From Coccinella septempunctata (taxonomy: Eukaryota > Arthropoda > Insecta > Coleoptera > Coccinellidae): 64,000 nucleotides of DNA. Position 1 is the stretch's first letter. The number at the start of each line of letters is the position of its first letter. The notes under the pieces are model-generated. The model did not search any database and was not told the origin of the DNA. It saw nothing but the letters and a program-made list of their open reading frames with translations. The translations under genes and the position numbers were made by a program. Shown here in pieces: positions 63,756 to 64,000 of the stretch. Where the stretch lies: the NCBI RefSeq assembly GCF_907165205.1, contig NC_058198.1:4751001-4815000 (forward strand), read 5' to 3'.

Positions 63756-64000
63756 GTTATTATGTTATTTGTATTATATAACGATTTTCCGCTTTTGGCG
63801 AATTCGTTCTTGCAAGAATAAATTCTTAATCTTGCAATAATGCAAGCCCCCTTTTATTCTCGAATGACGAAAAAAATATTTTTTTCAGGTACACTTCGTG
63901 AGTTGCGAGTGAAAATTTCTTGACTGGACGAGAAACAATGAAACAACAAGACTCATTATGGACAAAGGGAAATAGAAAATAAACCAAATTTTTTCGAACT
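63756..64000. other. Unique AT-rich DNA right of the satellite
   Basis: No gene or repeat recognised. The satellite ends abruptly within a monomer just before this stretch. Confidence 0.5.

Noticed and set aside
1..64000. tRNA, rRNA and CRISPR signals
   Set aside because: No cloverleaf-compatible A/B boxes, no ribosomal sequence and no spacer-repeat alternation; the tandem arrays have no unique spacers and the DNA is eukaryotic.

Overview
This is eukaryotic, almost certainly insect, genomic DNA: AT-rich, gene-poor, with long introns, GT-AG splice signals, decayed jockey-like LINE and Tc1-like remnants, and large satellite arrays. Nothing bacterial is visible. A beetle or related insect is plausible, but the sequence does not fix the order. 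Nearly all open frames of 60-170 codons here are chance frames. The real coding content I can support is five exons belonging to two minus-strand genes.

Positions 1-40,250 hold the 5' part of a minus-strand gene. Exon A (39,887-40,122) encodes an alanine-, histidine- and proline-rich N-terminus typical of developmental transcription factors. It is followed by two micro-exons of 33 bp (20,670-20,702) and 48 bp (12,108-12,155). All three have consensus splice sites and are joined in phase 2, so they read straight through; the rest of the gene lies beyond the left edge. The introns (about 19.2, 8.5 and more than 12.1 kb) contain a LINE 3' fragment (about 7.9-8.6 kb), two related short terminal-inverted-repeat elements (13.4 and 32.7 kb), a 101-bp tandem array (35.6-36.8 kb) and a dead Tc1-like transposase (37.9-38.4 kb). 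A second tandem array, of about 119 bp units (40.5-41.7 kb), lies directly upstream of the presumed promoter.

Positions 41.8-50.1 kb are intergenic as far as I can tell, with one more LINE 3' fragment (46.7-47.2 kb). Positions 50,618-53,421 hold the last two exons of a KASH-domain nuclear-envelope protein, most likely a klarsicht orthologue, also on the minus strand. Its upstream exons lie off the right edge, so the 53.4-64 kb region is probably one of its introns.

Positions 55.4-63.8 kb are an 8.4-kb satellite domain. It has a roughly 308-bp monomer with divergent subtypes, interrupted by two decamer arrays (109 and 58 units, both strictly in 10-bp register). It also contains a 591-bp foldback insertion with perfect 247-bp arms, a 12-bp target-site duplication and a matching empty site about 3 kb away. 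Each arm carries a sequence resembling the hammerhead ribozyme core. This foldback element and the decamer arrays are the most unusual things in the window.
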